Below, in pieces: positions 1-11,799 of a DNA stretch of 64,000 nucleotides. The notes under the pieces were generated by a model, which was not told the DNA's origin, searched no databases, and saw nothing but the letters and a program-made list of their open reading frames with translations. Within the stretch, counting starts at the first letter, position 1; each line of letters starts with the position of its first letter. Both the position numbers and the translations under genes were made by a program. Source of the stretch: Holacanthus passer (Eukaryota > Chordata > Actinopteri > Pomacanthidae); assembly GCA_025331565.1 (NCBI GenBank), contig JAFREQ010000039.1:124001-188000 (forward strand), given 5' to 3'.

Positions 1-265
1 GCACTCCTATCAGTAACAGAATCACTGTGTTCGGCTAGAGCTGCTGGACAGTCTGCAGCTCATCTGCTGTTAGATATGTCAGCTGCCTTTGACACGGTTA
101 ACCACCAACTCCTCCTCTCCACGCTCACTGAGCTTGGCATCTCAGGATCTGCCCTCCACTGGTTCATGTTCTACTTCTAGGGAGATATTTCAGAGTATCT
201 TGGAGGGAAGAAAGGTCTGAACCACACAGCCTATCCACTGGGGTTCCTCAAGGGTCAGTGCTCAG
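1..265 (+). mobile_element. L2/Maui-like LINE reverse transcriptase fragment
   Basis: Translation gives reverse-transcriptase motifs: LLDMSAAFDTVNHQLLL from about base 67, then after a stop and a frame change STGVPQGSVLSPLL near 235-280. Stops and frameshifts show it is dead. The AFDTVNH and GVPQGSVLSPLL pair is typical of L2-type LINEs in fish. It runs off the left edge. Confidence 0.7.
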
Positions 266-289
266 TCCCCTCCTCTCCTCTTCTGGTCA

Positions 290-900
290 TCTGGGTGGAA
301 GCGGGAGGAGAGCTTGTTGGCCAGGATGTGCGGTTGCAGGGTGTTGAATGCACAGGAGAAGTCTGCAAACAGGAGTCTGGCTGAGGTGTTGGGGTGCTCC
401 AGATCTTTATGAACAGTGTCTATGATGAATGTTTTTCATCATCAACGCCTCTGCCTGCATGATAAGCAAACTGGAATGGGTTCATCTGGGAGTCAGTTGC
501 TCTGATGTTTTATGACCCTCTCCATGGCCTTCATCACAAGGGAGGTGAGAGCCATGGGCCTGAGGTCATTCAGAGCTTTGGTGGTGCTTTTCTTGGGGAT
601 GGGAATGACTGTGGAGTGTTTCCACAATTGGGGGACTGTGCTGCTGTCCATGGAGCTCTGAAACAGGGTCTGAAAAATGCCCCCTAGCTGTTCGGCACAG
701 TACCTCAGGATGTACTGCTGATGTTGTCTGGGCCAGGTGGGCTGTTCTCTCTGGTCCTTCCGAGGGCTCTCACCACGTCCTCTGTCCCAAAGGTGAGTGC
801 AGAGTCACTGGGTTTGAGTTGTTGATATTGTTTCCTCAAGCTGGGCTCAGCTCAGGTCGTTGGGGAGAGATGTAGGACTGCTGCCTACAACCTGGATGGT
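290..900 (-). mobile_element. CR1-group LINE reverse transcriptase fragment
   Basis: On the minus strand, broken frames give PFQFAYHAGRGVDD, LLFADFSCAFNTLQPHIL and upstream ALTSLVMKAMERVIKH, the order expected in a CR1/Rex-type reverse transcriptase. Several frameshifts and stops are present. It abuts the L2-like piece at 1-265, so two LINE relics lie nose to nose just upstream of the frrs1-like exons. Confidence 0.65.
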
Positions 901-1091
901 TTTGTGGTTGGTGGCAGCAGTGTTCACAGAGGCCATGTTTTTGAGTGCCTACCAAACAGAGCAGAGGTTCCCCTGTGTGAATTTTTCCTCCACTTTGTTT
1001 TTATACTTCTGTTTGGCAGGTGGGTATAAACACTTCTCAGTGTGACAGGTGTATGTCAGTGACTGTCAGTGTTACTGTATGCTGTTTGCAG

Positions 1092-1183
1092 GGAGTCCAT
1101 CCTGTATTAGGCTGCCTGGTTATGATCCTCTCATTCCTCCAGCCTATTCTGGCTCTGCTGCGCTGTGGACCACTTCATCCACT
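1092..1183 (+). CDS. frrs1: frrs1-like exon (b561 helix, HPVLG)
   Basis: Acceptor AG at 1090-1091 after a T-rich tract. Reads GVHPVLGCLVMILSFLQP and RCGPLHP. The donor is GTAGGT at 1184, leaving a 2-nt overhang; the next GT (1188) would include an in-frame TAG, so 1184 is preferred. Confidence 0.8.
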
Positions 1184-2409
1184 GTAGGTACCCTGTTGAA
1201 TGGGTGTGATTTCATAAGTCCTCAAATCTAAATAACAAAATACAGTAGGTCTTTTGTTTGTGAAATCCAACACAACATTTGTCAATACTCTGCTGACCTG
1301 GCCTGACATCACATGTGAAAGCTGTGTCCCCACAGCTCTCACTTGTGTTGTCATGCACCACATTACATAACTGAAACAGTAAGGAGCCTGGATAAAAGAC
1401 TGAATGAATACCAGAAACATCAGACATCAGCTGTCATTGAGCAGGAGTCAAGGAGTCAGAGAAAGATGAAGGGGGGAATTCACATCTGACACCAGAGACC
1501 ATCTTTGAACAGAGACAGTAGTCTGTCATTTGCTGATTATGACCATAAGATGTTGTTGAAGGCTCTGGAAAAAGCAAGTGGAACCTGAGCTCACATGTTT
1601 TTTTGTCAAACTACAGTTTTGAAGGTCAAGAATTATGTTTAAACACAGGCAATTTAAGCAACAAATAACCAGTGCTGTTGTTCTTCTTGTGCAGAAGTCT
1701 TGTTTAAGCAGCTGATCATTTAAAATGTCTTTGTTTTGTCTTTAATAGGAGGTTTCTGTTTAACTGGTCACATGCTTTAACTGGAGTGGCAATAAAAGCT
1801 TTATCTGGTAAGCTCTTGTCTTTCATAATGCAAATATTTAAAAATTCTATTACAAACATACGGTCAACCCTTGCCCCTCTCCCCAAGTCTCTTAAAAAGG
1901 TGTTTTTTATGTGATGTAATACAGTGGCAGCCATACTAACAGGCATGAAGTTAATTGACAGTACTCTGGACCAATGGCTGATAAAAGTGATGAGTGGTTT
2001 TGTTGGCTGGGAAGCTTTGTTCTACATCCTGTTGGATATCCATTTAAAATGGAGGGTCAACAGTACAGGTAAATACACATTTTTATCCTGTTCATTATCG
2101 TTATTATTATTATTATTATTATTACTAACCCATACCCTGACCTTAATTAACTGTAAAATATTAAACGTAGTATCCTGCAACGGCTTTAACATTCCTATTT
2201 TCATTGGATTACAGATACTCTGGAATCAAAAATGGTGAGACAAAAAAGGCTAAATGTAAATTTAAAAAATCAAACAAACATACCACTGTTTTGTAATGTA
2301 AATTGTATTGTTTTGTCAGATAACAGTTGAAGTATTGCTGATGGCGCTGTTCTTCCTGGGAAACATTACCTTTTTGGTGACGCTATTGGTGGGAATTGGA
2401 AAGTTATAA
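1092..2409 (+). CDS. frrs1: frrs1-like, ferric-chelate reductase 1, C-terminal exons (5'-partial)
   Basis: The five exons 1092-1183, 1749-1807, 1925-2068, 2215-2234 and 2320-2409 join in phase to 134 residues ending in TAA. FRRS1 is a membrane ferric reductase with reelin, DOMON and cytochrome b561 domains. This part is the C-terminal cytochrome b561 region: a hydrophobic helix after GVHPVLG, then RCGPLHPL, FNWSH, a helix through AAILTG, LIDSTLDQW, GFVGWEALFYILLD and a last helix before the stop. The two histidines in GVHP and NWSH fit the family's haem ligands. The reelin and DOMON exons would lie off the left edge. No exon is longer than 48 codons. The family call is confident; which fish paralogue is not known. 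Confidence 0.85.
1749..1807 (+). CDS. frrs1: frrs1-like exon (FNWSH)
   Basis: Acceptor TTTAATAG, donor GTAAGC. One base completes the Leu codon from the previous exon, then RFLFNWSHALTGVAIKALS. Contains the second putative haem-ligand histidine. Confidence 0.85.
1925..2068 (+). CDS. frrs1: frrs1-like exon (GFVGWEALFYILLD)
   Basis: Acceptor AATACAG, donor GTAAAT. Reads VAAILTGMKLIDSTLDQW then GFVGWEALFYILLDIHLKW, the best-conserved stretch of the FRRS1 cytochrome b561 domain as I remember it. Ends in phase 1. Confidence 0.88.
2101..2124 (+). repeat. (TTA)n microsatellite
   Basis: About eight ATT/TTA units in the frrs1-like intron between 2068 and 2215. Confidence 0.9.
2215..2234 (+). CDS. 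frrs1: frrs1-like 20-nt micro-exon
   Basis: Acceptor GGATTACAG, donor GTGAGA. Only 20 nt, giving D-TLESKM. It converts the phase-1 end of the previous exon to phase 0 for the next, which supports it despite its size. Confidence 0.75.
2320..2409 (+). CDS. frrs1: frrs1-like last coding exon
   Basis: Acceptor TTTTGTCAG. Reads ITVEVLLMALFFLGN then a hydrophobic helix ending VGIGKL and TAA at 2407-2409. Corresponds to the final transmembrane helix of FRRS1. No clear polyadenylation signal was spotted close downstream. Confidence 0.85.
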   Translation: MTVEVLLMALFFLGNITFLVTLLVGIGKL

Positions 2410-3635
2410 GAAGAGACATCAGAGAGCAAAAACAACTGATTATAGCATTTCTGTTTTTTATATTTCATTGTTTTACAAGATTGCAAATCTTTTGAGTTCT
2501 AAAGGCACATTTCTTTTTAAATGTAACGGTACAGTAAAGTACATGTAATAGTTGTATAAAAACATGATAGTTAACTCACAACTGATGAGAGACAATGAGA
2601 AACATCTCTACTATTTTTTGAAGTTATAGGCTGTGCCTTTATTAACACTTACAGTAGTTATTATACTCAACACTCATTTTCAAATAATGCTGTCTCTTGT
2701 TTTTCAAGTTAGTCCTTAGTGACCAAATATTTTCTGTACCAGGGTTTCATAATGTCAAATGTCACTGACTTCAAGCTGATCACTTTTTGTCTGTACACAA
2801 TCTTTTTTCACTATAATGTTACAAGCCAGGTTAATGAACCAACAGAACCAAAATGCCTTTGTAACTAGTTTTCAACTTTTTCTTTTTTACCATGTTTTGA
2901 AGACTTTGGAAGTTTTGTGTCATGTGACCAAAGCCAAGTCATTCCAAAGTTGTCTAGCAAATGTAAATAATAGCTAAGTAGTGAGTTAATTTGCCATCGA
3001 CCAGCAAGAGACTACACAGAATAAGAGTCTGTCCAAGATTGCTTACACGAATGCTGTTACTGCTCATCCCCCGAAAGAAGTCTGGCCGACCTACCCTTGT
3101 CAAACAGCCGAGTGAGACATTGGTAAAACCGTTGTCAAATAATTACAGTCTTGGCGAGAAACACCCAGGGGCCCAGTGCGAGGTAGTTCTCAGCTCCAAT
3201 ATCCACTACTGTGTTCCAATACTGCTGTGTCTACACTGGATATAGTATCTGATCCATAGTGCATACAACATACTCATTTCACACTTCCAGCTGATCAGGG
3301 TACAAGGCATCAGCTGTTTTTGTGCTTGGCACAGGAAGGTGTGGTGGTGGCTGTCTCTGCCAATCAGGACTCTTCCTTCTCCTCCTTTTGTTTCAACCAG
3401 AGGAGAGGATAATTACTTTATAAAACTTTAATCTAAAGTTCACATGCAGTCACATGTCATCCACCATGACCCATTATAAAATACAATAATATTGAAGCTA
3501 TTTCTGAACCTAACAGTACAGACAGACATGGTTTTCATGAGATGACAGGACATATTGTGAATAATGTTAGCTATGCATGAACAATAAATGGTGGTATGGT
3601 TACATGGTAGAAAAACATATTTATTTCAATGTGCT
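2410..3635. other. 3' flank of frrs1-like gene; no further gene seen
   Basis: AT-rich sequence, presumably including the 3' UTR. I see no conserved reading frame or recognisable repeat. Confidence 0.4.
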
Positions 3636-3639
3636 CATA

Positions 3640-3945
3640 GTCCATACTCTGAATTTTTATCTGAATTCCCAGAGTTTTTATCGAGATCGTGATTTAAAAA
3701 ATTATGTCAACATTGCAAATACTTTTATTTCATTATTAGATTTAATTGGCTTCAGTCTATGTGTACATAAACCCACTCACTGTTTTAACCACACCCTCGA
3801 CCTTGTTCTGGCATATGCCTTTGAAATTGAAGACTGTGCAGTTTTTCCACAAAATCCCCTTCTATTGGACCATTATTTAATAACTTTTGAATTCCTATTG
3901 CTGAATTATGGGCCATTAGGCTACATTAGATGTCTATTATAGTAC
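3640..3945 (+). mobile_element. L2-like LINE endonuclease fragment
   Basis: The frame holds FISLLDLIGFSLCVHKPTH followed by HTLDLVLAYAFEIED and, further on, LLDHYLITFEF. This matches the end of an APE-type endonuclease in fish L2 LINEs (FxxLLDxxGFxQxVxxPTH, HTLDLV, SDH). The rest of the element is degraded. Confidence 0.6.
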
Positions 3946-4889
3946 TGTAGTTAATTTTTTCATTTTCAGACTGACACAGTTTTTGGTCAATATAGTAAGT
4001 TGCGACCTGACTATCATACTATACTACTAAACTTCCATCATGCCATTGATAACAGCTGATTTCATTCTATACAAGACATGAGTAGTTTTTCAACCAACAG
4101 CAGGACACAGTAAAAGGAATTGTTTTCTTTGCTGAGGCGTTAAAAGTGTGCAGCCTGTTGCCTGTGAAACCAAGCTCCTATTATTCCATCTCCAGCTGAA
4201 ATTCTACATCAGTGTGATCCATCTACCTTTAATGCAAACTTCAGTAATGTTCAGCCTCACCCCATCTGCAGCTAGGAAGTAGAAATAGGAAGTTTAGTTG
4301 ATTTGGTCCAATTTATGCTGTAGACAGTTGTTAGACATTGTTTATGAGATTAATTACTTCCTGCATAGTTTTATGGATCTTGAAAGTAAAGTAAGATATA
4401 TTCTGCATATAGATTAATTTTGTTTAAGTTTCCAGAGTCTTTTTTTTTTCATTTTACAGTTGGAATGGCATTAGCCATGGGTTCAATAAAAATGACAAAA
4501 AGCAAGGGAGAAAGCGTTTTTTTTCTGGTGCCCCTGTGAAGTGTGAATCTTTGTGATACAGTATAATCCTGTTAGCAGTAACAGTGACTGTACAAGTCTA
4601 CAAATGGAATGTAAATTTAAACTTAAAGAGTCTTCTGATGTTGTTAATGGGGTTTGCAATAAAGCCATCACTGTAGATTGAAGATGGAAGTATTGTTTCT
4701 AACTGGGATGCCAATACCTTGATGAATTATTATCAGTATTGAGTAACAATACAATATGGGGCAAAGAGTGAGGGAAGAGTCTTGTCTTTGTCCAGTTTTA
4801 AGAAAACTTTTTTTTGCTGCAGTGTTCATCTGAGAGGGAAGTTCTTTGTCCTTAATTTCCAGGACCATTCTATGGAAAAACAGGTCCTC

Positions 4890-5530
4890 CTCATTTCCTT
4901 CATTTGTTACCTATCCATGTCAGATCAGACTTTAATCTGCTTCTGATGACTTATAAAGTTCTATATGGGCATGCCCCTTCATACCTGTCTGATCTCCTTA
5001 AAACCTATATTTTATGCCATTATTCTGGTCTTAGACTACAGGACTCCTGTCTGTCCTCAGAGTTAAAATTAAGTCAGCAAGCTGCAGAACCTTTTCCTAT
5101 TGTACCCCTATCCTGAAATTGCCTTCCTGCTTCCTGCTGACATCAGACAATCTGTCTCTGTTGAGGCCTCTAAATCCACTTAAAATGTATGTTCAGATAG
5201 TTGCTTAGTCTTTGATAACTTCAGGCCTATCACATCTTACCATTATCTTTCTAACAAGTTGTCTCAGTCTCAGTTAATCAGTTAAACCTAGTACTTATAG
5301 TCCATGTGTGTCCTGCTGACAAGAATACAATGAACTTTCTGAAAATCACTCTATCTCTCTAAATGTCTGTTTATTTGCCTACAGACACAAGAGCGTCCAA
5401 CTGTATGCCTATCTCTCTTCCTCTCTTTCTCTTTCCCCCCGTTTTCTCCTCCTCCAGGCTGCCATATCAGTGTTAACGATCAAATTTTGATTTAAGTCTT
5501 TGAGTTCAGATAAATACAGTATTGAATTTG
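4890..5530 (+). mobile_element. L2/Maui-like LINE 3' end
   Basis: Codes PIHVRSDFNLLLMTYKVLYG then HAPSYLSDLLKTY and, after the stop, a frame matching the usual LPAD.R...S end of the L2 ORF2 product. Non-coding 3' sequence follows to about 5530. Its partner 5' piece may be the endonuclease fragment at 3640-3945. Confidence 0.7.
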
Positions 5531-6289
5531 AATCTACCCAACTTTCAATAAATTCATGATAAGCAATAAAGCTTATCTGAAATGACTAATATTGAAATAG
5601 ATTGTTTAGTTTGCCTCAAAGTTACCCATTAACATTATTATTAATTGATAGATTAAGGCATTTTGCACCAAAAATCACACCTCTTCCTTTTAGTGTCTTA
5701 GTTAAACCAGAAAACGTTTCAGTCATAAATGTTCATAATTAAGTAGATATATATTTTTAAAAAGGCTCCAAACTTCATATTAACTTCTCATATTAATCAA
5801 ATATTGACTTTCTCTTAAGCATCAACAGTAATCCATTTGAATGTCTAATGGTAAAAAACACTAAAAAATAATAATAAAGACTAAATTAAATTATTAGTTT
5901 GTCATAAATATTGACAAATATAGATCACTGAGTGGATTTGCAAAATACTTAAAAAAGGCATCAAGATATTGCTTGTACTGTCTTCATATGAAACTCCATC
6001 TTACAGCGAATTTATCTTTTGCCTTAACGATGGAAGTTTCTTCTATGTCTTATCTTTATTTCAAAGACAGCTTATAAGTACTTGGTTGGCACACTCCAGA
6101 GACTATACTATATATCCATTTCAGATTCAGGACCAGTTCATTTGGGATGCTGGTACAATTGGGGACAAACAGCTGATTTTTGGGTTAGTGGTTAAGGTTA
6201 GGGTAAGGGTTAGCAAGTAGTGGTTATGCTAAGTCTCCAAGAAATTAATGTAAGTCTATGTATTTTTCCCAAAAGTGACCTAAGTATGC

Positions 6290-6327
<38 letters not shown>

Positions 6328-7180
6328 GTGCATGCATGCTTTCTTGTACTTGTCCCTCCTTCAAATAGCAACCTGTGTTTGCAGGGAAAATGCAAAGCAT
6401 GAGTCACTGCTTTTAACTGAAGAGAGGTGATTGTCTCCTTTATTCCGTCAACTTTATATCATCCTTCGTTCCTTCCTTCTCCCTTATTTGATTCACTGGT
6501 ACATGGTGGTAAGTAAAATATCTGTTTGGTTCAGAGCACATCTGTTGTCGGCTAGTTACTTTATAGTGAGAGGAATAGAATGAGTGTATGAATGTAAAGA
6601 GTTCTGGTCAAGTTAGGACTGGTAGAGCCTACTCAGCTGGCTAAAACTGGAGCTGAAGATGAATGCTTAGGCTGCATGTGTTAAGTCACAGAGGTCATTA
6701 GTGAGTAAGAGAAAATGCAGTATGCATGATAGCTGCTGTACAGTAAAATACACAGTTACATAGCAGTCTGGTTAACAGAATCTCAGTGTTATTACTTCAT
6801 ATCAGTTGCACTAGCAACTGATATTATTGGTTGAGGAGTGTTTTACATTTTCACATTTACTTTCCATAACACTGAATTCAAAATTGAATTGAATTAACAA
6901 GACTGAAAATGAAACTGGCAGTGTGAAATCAAAGGGCACACTTTGATGAATATATGCTGGTTGTTGAGCAGTATGCTTACACATGTCCCCCACCACACCC
7001 TGAGGTCAGCCCATTCAAACAGCATGCAAATGGTGGTTGAGAAAACCATGGGAACAGCAAATTGCTTCTTATGCCTCTGACCACACCTCTCCCCTCAACT
7101 TCAAGTTAAGCATCACCGTTTGACTGTTTGTCTCTCAGGCTCAGACCATGTTTGTCTACTGTACTGGTTGTTTGAGGCCA
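5531..7180. other. Intergenic DNA with short telomere-like and TG repeats
   Basis: No gene seen. Bases 6186-6216 contain GGTTAGGGTAAGGGTTAG, a short telomere-like run common in fish repeats, followed by a (TG)n tract at 6293-6325. Confidence 0.4.
6293..6325 (+). repeat. (TG)n microsatellite
   Basis: About sixteen TG units. Confidence 0.95.
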
Positions 7181-7182
7181 AA

Positions 7183-7240
7183 ATGGAGCTTTCGATAATT
7201 CTGTGTTTTACTGTAGAGAGTCAGACAGACCACAGTGATG
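7183..7240 (+). other. Weak candidate 5' coding exon of itprid1
   Basis: An ATG in good context (A at -3, G at +4) opens 19 codons and ends in phase 1 at a GTAGGT donor (7241). The phase would fit the candidate exon at 12874. I do not recognise the peptide, and such coincidences are frequent, so this is only a lead. Confidence 0.12.
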
Positions 7241-7365
7241 GTAGGTTGTAGGAAAGACAATATCAATGACTTGGCTACAATGCCTAAAAATTGCCTAAAT
7301 GCCCAAAAGATTTAAAGGCAATGCAGTCTAACAAGGTTGAAAAGGACTTTAATAGGGAACATGGG

Positions 7366-7870
7366 TGTTGCAGTTTGTGCAAGTGGGATAGCAGAAACAC
7401 AAGGGATGGGCCCAAATGCAGACACCAGAGGCAGGACTGGAGCAATTCAACAATGCTTATTCACAAAATGAAAAGACTTGCTGGTTGGTCAGACAGGCAA
7501 GAGTCAAAAACAGAAAAAGCCCTCCAAACAGGCCAACAAATCCAAATGAGAGCAGGCACCAACCAAAATTAAAAAACAAGCAAGGTCTGTGGAAATACAA
7601 GGCAAAATCCAAAACACTCGGAGAACACCAGGAATGACACAAGAAGGGGACGGAACACATGACATTAAGTGCAAGGACAAACTGGCAAAGAGAGCGGGGG
7701 ACACAGACTAAATCCACCTGGAGTGGAGGAATACTGGTGAAAACTATCAACAATTCTAAAGGTAGGAAAATCACAAAGAGAGCAAGTAAAGTAACTAAAC
7801 ACACAAGAACAATTACTCTTTCAAAATACAACAGGAAATAACTAAACTAAAACAAACAAACAAAAAAAAC
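7366..7870. mobile_element. LTR-like repeat fragment
   Basis: Begins TGTTGCAG and contains a GGGCCCAAATGCAGACACCA-type segment close in style to the start of the solo LTR at 46799. No intact end on the right and no target duplication seen. Assignment as an LTR remnant is inference. Confidence 0.3.
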
Positions 7871-9030
7871 ATGACACAACAATCAATCAGGAATAAGATA
7901 AGTTATAGGCACTGAATCAAATGTTACTCTTCTGTGCTTAAATCACTTAATAATATATATGCGGAGAGCATGTTTGTTTCACCATTAACTAAATGACAAT
8001 GATGTGTGCATTGCTTTGAGCTAAAGGCTAAACAGGGAGTACAGCTGAGGTTGACAGAAATGTCAGTTTTTCAGGTATTCATTCATAAACACAAGTGGCG
8101 GACCCATCAAAGTGATTGCTATTCATGACAAAAACATGTATTTCTGTACCACATTTAATGGCAGTCCATCCAATAGGGGCCAAAACATTTCACTCAAACG
8201 CAAATGTGAACTTCATAGTGGCACTAGAGGAAAGGTCTGGGGATCCCCTGATCACCAATGTGCACATGAAATAAATCTGCTGTGAAAGTATTAATCTCTT
8301 TCCCTGTCTTCTCCTTTGAGAACAAACAGAAATCAAAACAAAGAAATTTAGTTTTTTATGAATTCATTGGAGATGCACACCTTATGCAGCCAGTCAAAAC
8401 TTGCACAAAGTGGTAACAATAGCATTCTGGTACTGGCGGAGGCAGACGGCAGCCTGCTACACAAAACACAAGAGCGGAGTCTGAACACATAGTCTGAACA
8501 ACTCTTCACTGCCACAAAAAATACACTGTCTCAGGATTAAACTTCTCCATCTCTGCTGATAAAGCCACCCGTATGTTGAAAGCAGCTCAGAGTGAAGGGC
8601 ACGAGCTCAGTGGTGTGTTTAGGGCCTGGATATTTGTGCTACAGCCACAGGTTGTTTTTCTTTAGCAACAGGTTTTTATTCAGACATGAATAAGAATTAT
8701 GAGCTCATAATACCACTGAATCTTTTATGGCAAACATAACTATCCCCACATACACATTATTGCCACCTTAGGAACTTTTCAAACCCTCTAAGCGACTTTA
8801 TCTCTAAGAAGCAGCTAGTGACAAATCTTGCAAGTTTTCAGACCATCGGGGGGAAAATGAGAATATTGTATCATATTGTAATTTATTCCCATGCATGCTG
8901 CTCAGAGTAATCTCAGTCAGTGGCTCCTCTGGCAACACAGCGACTCTCCTTTTCCTTTTGCACCCTCCACATGCAGGCAGGAGTGAAAGTGAGTTACTAT
9001 GGTTACGGGGATGGTGCCATGACACTTTTC
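7871..9030. other. Intergenic DNA, nothing recognised
   Basis: No coding pattern, RNA gene or clear repeat boundary was recognised on either strand. Confidence 0.35.
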
Positions 9031-9034
9031 CAAT

Positions 9035-9165
9035 AGCCCATTGTTCCAAAACACCAGTAGTCCAGAAAATGTCCCATTGGACTGAAAGACCATTTCTCTG
9101 ACAGCAAGATATCCTGAAAACAAATGCCCATTGCTCCGAAAATACGTACTGTCCCTGCAATTGTC
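9035..9165 (-). repeat. Imperfect short-period repeat with AATGGG motif
   Basis: On the minus strand AATGGGCA, AATGGTCT, AATGGGAC and AATGGGCT recur about every 20-35 bases, between GGA/GGT-type connectors. I take it as part of a dispersed fish repeat; the family was not identified. Confidence 0.4.
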
Positions 9166-9347
9166 AGTTCGGTGACTGGCGGCCCTGTCCATGATGCTGA
9201 ATCAGCAGGGGGTTTGACCTTAATGGACTATCTTTGTGGCCCTACCCCAAAGAACCAAGTCCAGCACTAACCCAACACTAATGCTACATTTGCATGGATT
9301 CAGACAAACAGTAGATGGCAGAATAAAAACCTCTTTTGGTTGGCATG

Positions 9348-9368
9348 AAAAAAAAAAAAAAAAAAAAA
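9348..9368 (+). repeat. Poly(A) run
   Basis: Twenty-one consecutive A. Could be the tail of a retroposed sequence, but nothing upstream was recognised. Confidence 0.9.
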
Positions 9369-10355
9369 TCTGACAGAAAGGCAGGAGTTGTTTTAAAAGA
9401 ATGGAATAAAAGTATTAAATACAATTATTCTATTAATGCATGTAGCTATAACATGTTAAAATAAGTTTTCTGTTAATATTCTATTGCAAGCTTGAAATAA
9501 TGAAGTGTGATTTCCTCTAACAGTTCAGTGGGATTCAAGCAATAGCTGATCCTATACAATGGGTAGTCATCAAAAGGACACTCTGCTTCTCAGTTGTTCA
9601 GACATTTTCTCGCAATTCCGACCCTCCTTTCACTTATTAGCACAAAAATAGTTTTTAGCTCATCTTTATGTCTATGGTAAATGTCAGTGTAATATGTATT
9701 TGCTATACATTTGAATAAGGTTGATTTAATTTCTCATTGAGAGGAAAAAAAGAGGAAAAGGGGCTGAAAATATAGGTAGTTGGTATACCATTAAGGAAAT
9801 TGTTGCTCTGGTGATTGTGTAACTGGATAGGATGAGAAGGATGTGATACAGGCTGACGGTCACAGTCAGATGACCGGTGCACATAAAGACAGAGACACTG
9901 AGGTTGCAGGTGTAGGCGGGTGCAGGTTTAATGAAGGCAATAGCAATTATCAGCTGTTGAGCAGTAGTTGTAGCAGCATGCTGTAGAAAGGGATGAACAG
10001 AAAGCCAATACCAGACAAGGCATGTTGGTTATATGGGTAATATAAAATAAACTGCCAATAGGAAATGAATGATAAGATGTTAAACAGATTATATAAGGAG
10101 GGAATTTATTAACTAATAATTTTACCGCAAGACTCCCAATTGTGTGTAGGTGTAGATATATAGGCACAATTCCATACAGTATATTCAGTTGAAAATAGCA
10201 CAAAGACAATATATTTAATGTTTTCCAAAAACAATTTGGTGCTTCTGGATGTTGTTGATCTATGGCTTTCATACCCCCCCAAAAAATGCACTATATGGGC
10301 CATATAGTATTTTTTTGTAGCTTGTGATTTTAAACAAACAGACCTCAAAGACCTC
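9369..10355. other. Intergenic DNA, nothing recognised
   Basis: AT-rich; a short palindrome ACTATATGGGCCATATAGT lies near 10289. No gene seen. Confidence 0.35.
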
Positions 10356-10359
10356 AGTC

Positions 10360-11080
10360 TGGTGGCAAAAGTACATACAACAACACCAGAGCAAGGCTGA
10401 AAGCTGGCATCAAAGAGGCCAAGCAAAGACATCAGCAGTGACTGGAGAGAGACCTCAACACCAACAACACCAAAAACATGTGGCTAGTGATCCAGACTGT
10501 CACAGGCTACAAAAACAGATGCACCCCCATCACACACATGATGGAGAGTGAAAATGAATTTACCTCCAGCTTGTGGTAACATCTTTGGCCATGTACTAAG
10601 TCATGTACTACGTGCCAAGCATCTAGTTGATGTCATTACTGACATTTTAACATATCACTGTCGTAGGGGACCATTGTTACCTCCTTCAAGACAGCCATCA
10701 TCATGCCTCTATCAAAAAGGTCTGCATTATCTACTCTAAACAACTTCTGCCCTTTAACACTCACCCTGATTCTGATGAAGTGCCTTGAGAAACTGGACCT
10801 CCAGCACATTAAAGACAACATTCCAGTCCTCCGGGACCATCACCAGTTTTGCATTCAGAACCAAATATCGACAGAGGATGCCATCTCCACCACCCTTCAC
10901 TCAGTTTTCGCACACCTTAAAAATAACAACACTTTGTACACTGGACTTGAGTACCACACTCTGCAACTGAATATTGAACTTCCTCACAAACAGACCCCAG
11001 ACAGTTGTTGGCAGACTGGTGGTCACACCTTGCCCACTCAAGTGCTCAACACCGTCACAAATTTCCTGTCTTAGTTGATA
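10360..11080 (+). mobile_element. LINE reverse transcriptase fragment (CR1-group type)
   Basis: After an upstream piece resembling the linker of fish LINEs, the frame gives STLNNFCPLTLTLILMKCLE, then LRDHHQFC, STEDAISTTLHSVFAHL and KNNNT, matching the N-terminal RT blocks (FRPVALT, MKCFEKL, DPHQFAY, EDAI). Later blocks are scrambled. Followed by a poly(T) stretch near 11107-11122. Confidence 0.65.
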
Positions 11081-11289
11081 TAGTTGATATAAAGAAGCTG
11101 ATATGACTTTTTTTTTTTTTTTAATTTTATTTATTTTGCTTTTGAAACCCATTTTGCTGAATTTGAGGCTACCAAGGGATTGGGTGGTTCAAGGTTTTTC
11201 ACAGCTCATTCTCTAGTAAAAAGAAACATGGTGTAGCAATGTTGATAGTTGAATGTCATGATAAAGCAGCATAAGGACAGGGAAGAGCT

Positions 11290-11790
11290 AAAATCAATAG
11301 GGTAAATTTTAATTTATGTAATATTTACACCCCTAAAAAGGAAGAGCTAGGCTTTTTCCACAAGATAAACAAAATGATGGGGGAATTTGTTAGTCTTAGA
11401 TAGCTTGCAGGTGATTTTAATCAGGTTCAAAACTGGCTACAGCAATCAGGGCAGAGGCAGACAAGCAACAGACAAAGATGTAATGGGAGGGAGTAAGGAA
11501 CATGCAGTTGTATAACATATTATTGAAAATGAACGAGCAAGACACTGGGCTCATTATGACTCTGGCCTTGGATGGACAAGGATAGAAAGGTTGCTTGTGG
11601 CTCATAGAGGGGAGGAAGATGGGATAATCAAAACGGGATGTGTGACTGTAAATAGATTGATATGGCTAAATGGATTTAGACAGTGAAATTGAGGAAGAAA
11701 AATGGTATGCTGTTGAAAAATGGCATGTTTCTAACGTAGACTGGGCAATGAGGAGGGATACAAGGAATTCAGTCACAGTAAGATTCTACA
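11290..11790 (+). mobile_element. L1-like LINE endonuclease fragment
   Basis: The frame contains NFNLCNIYTPKKEELGFFHK then LAGDFNQV, the NxYxP and GDFN blocks of an L1/Tx1-type endonuclease. Many stops follow. Heavily decayed. Confidence 0.5.
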
Positions 11791-11799
11791 TGGATATTA

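Noticed and set aside
6186..6216. Interstitial telomere
   Set aside because: Only two or three imperfect TTAGGG units; similar short runs are common in fish repeats.
8804..9192. Overlapping 91-118 codon ORFs as a gene
   Set aside because: They overlap a dispersed short-period repeat, conflict with each other and show no family similarity.
10289..10307. Short palindrome ACTATATGGGCCATATAGT as an operator-like site
   Set aside because: Nine-base arms in AT-rich DNA occur by chance; no gene nearby to support a function.
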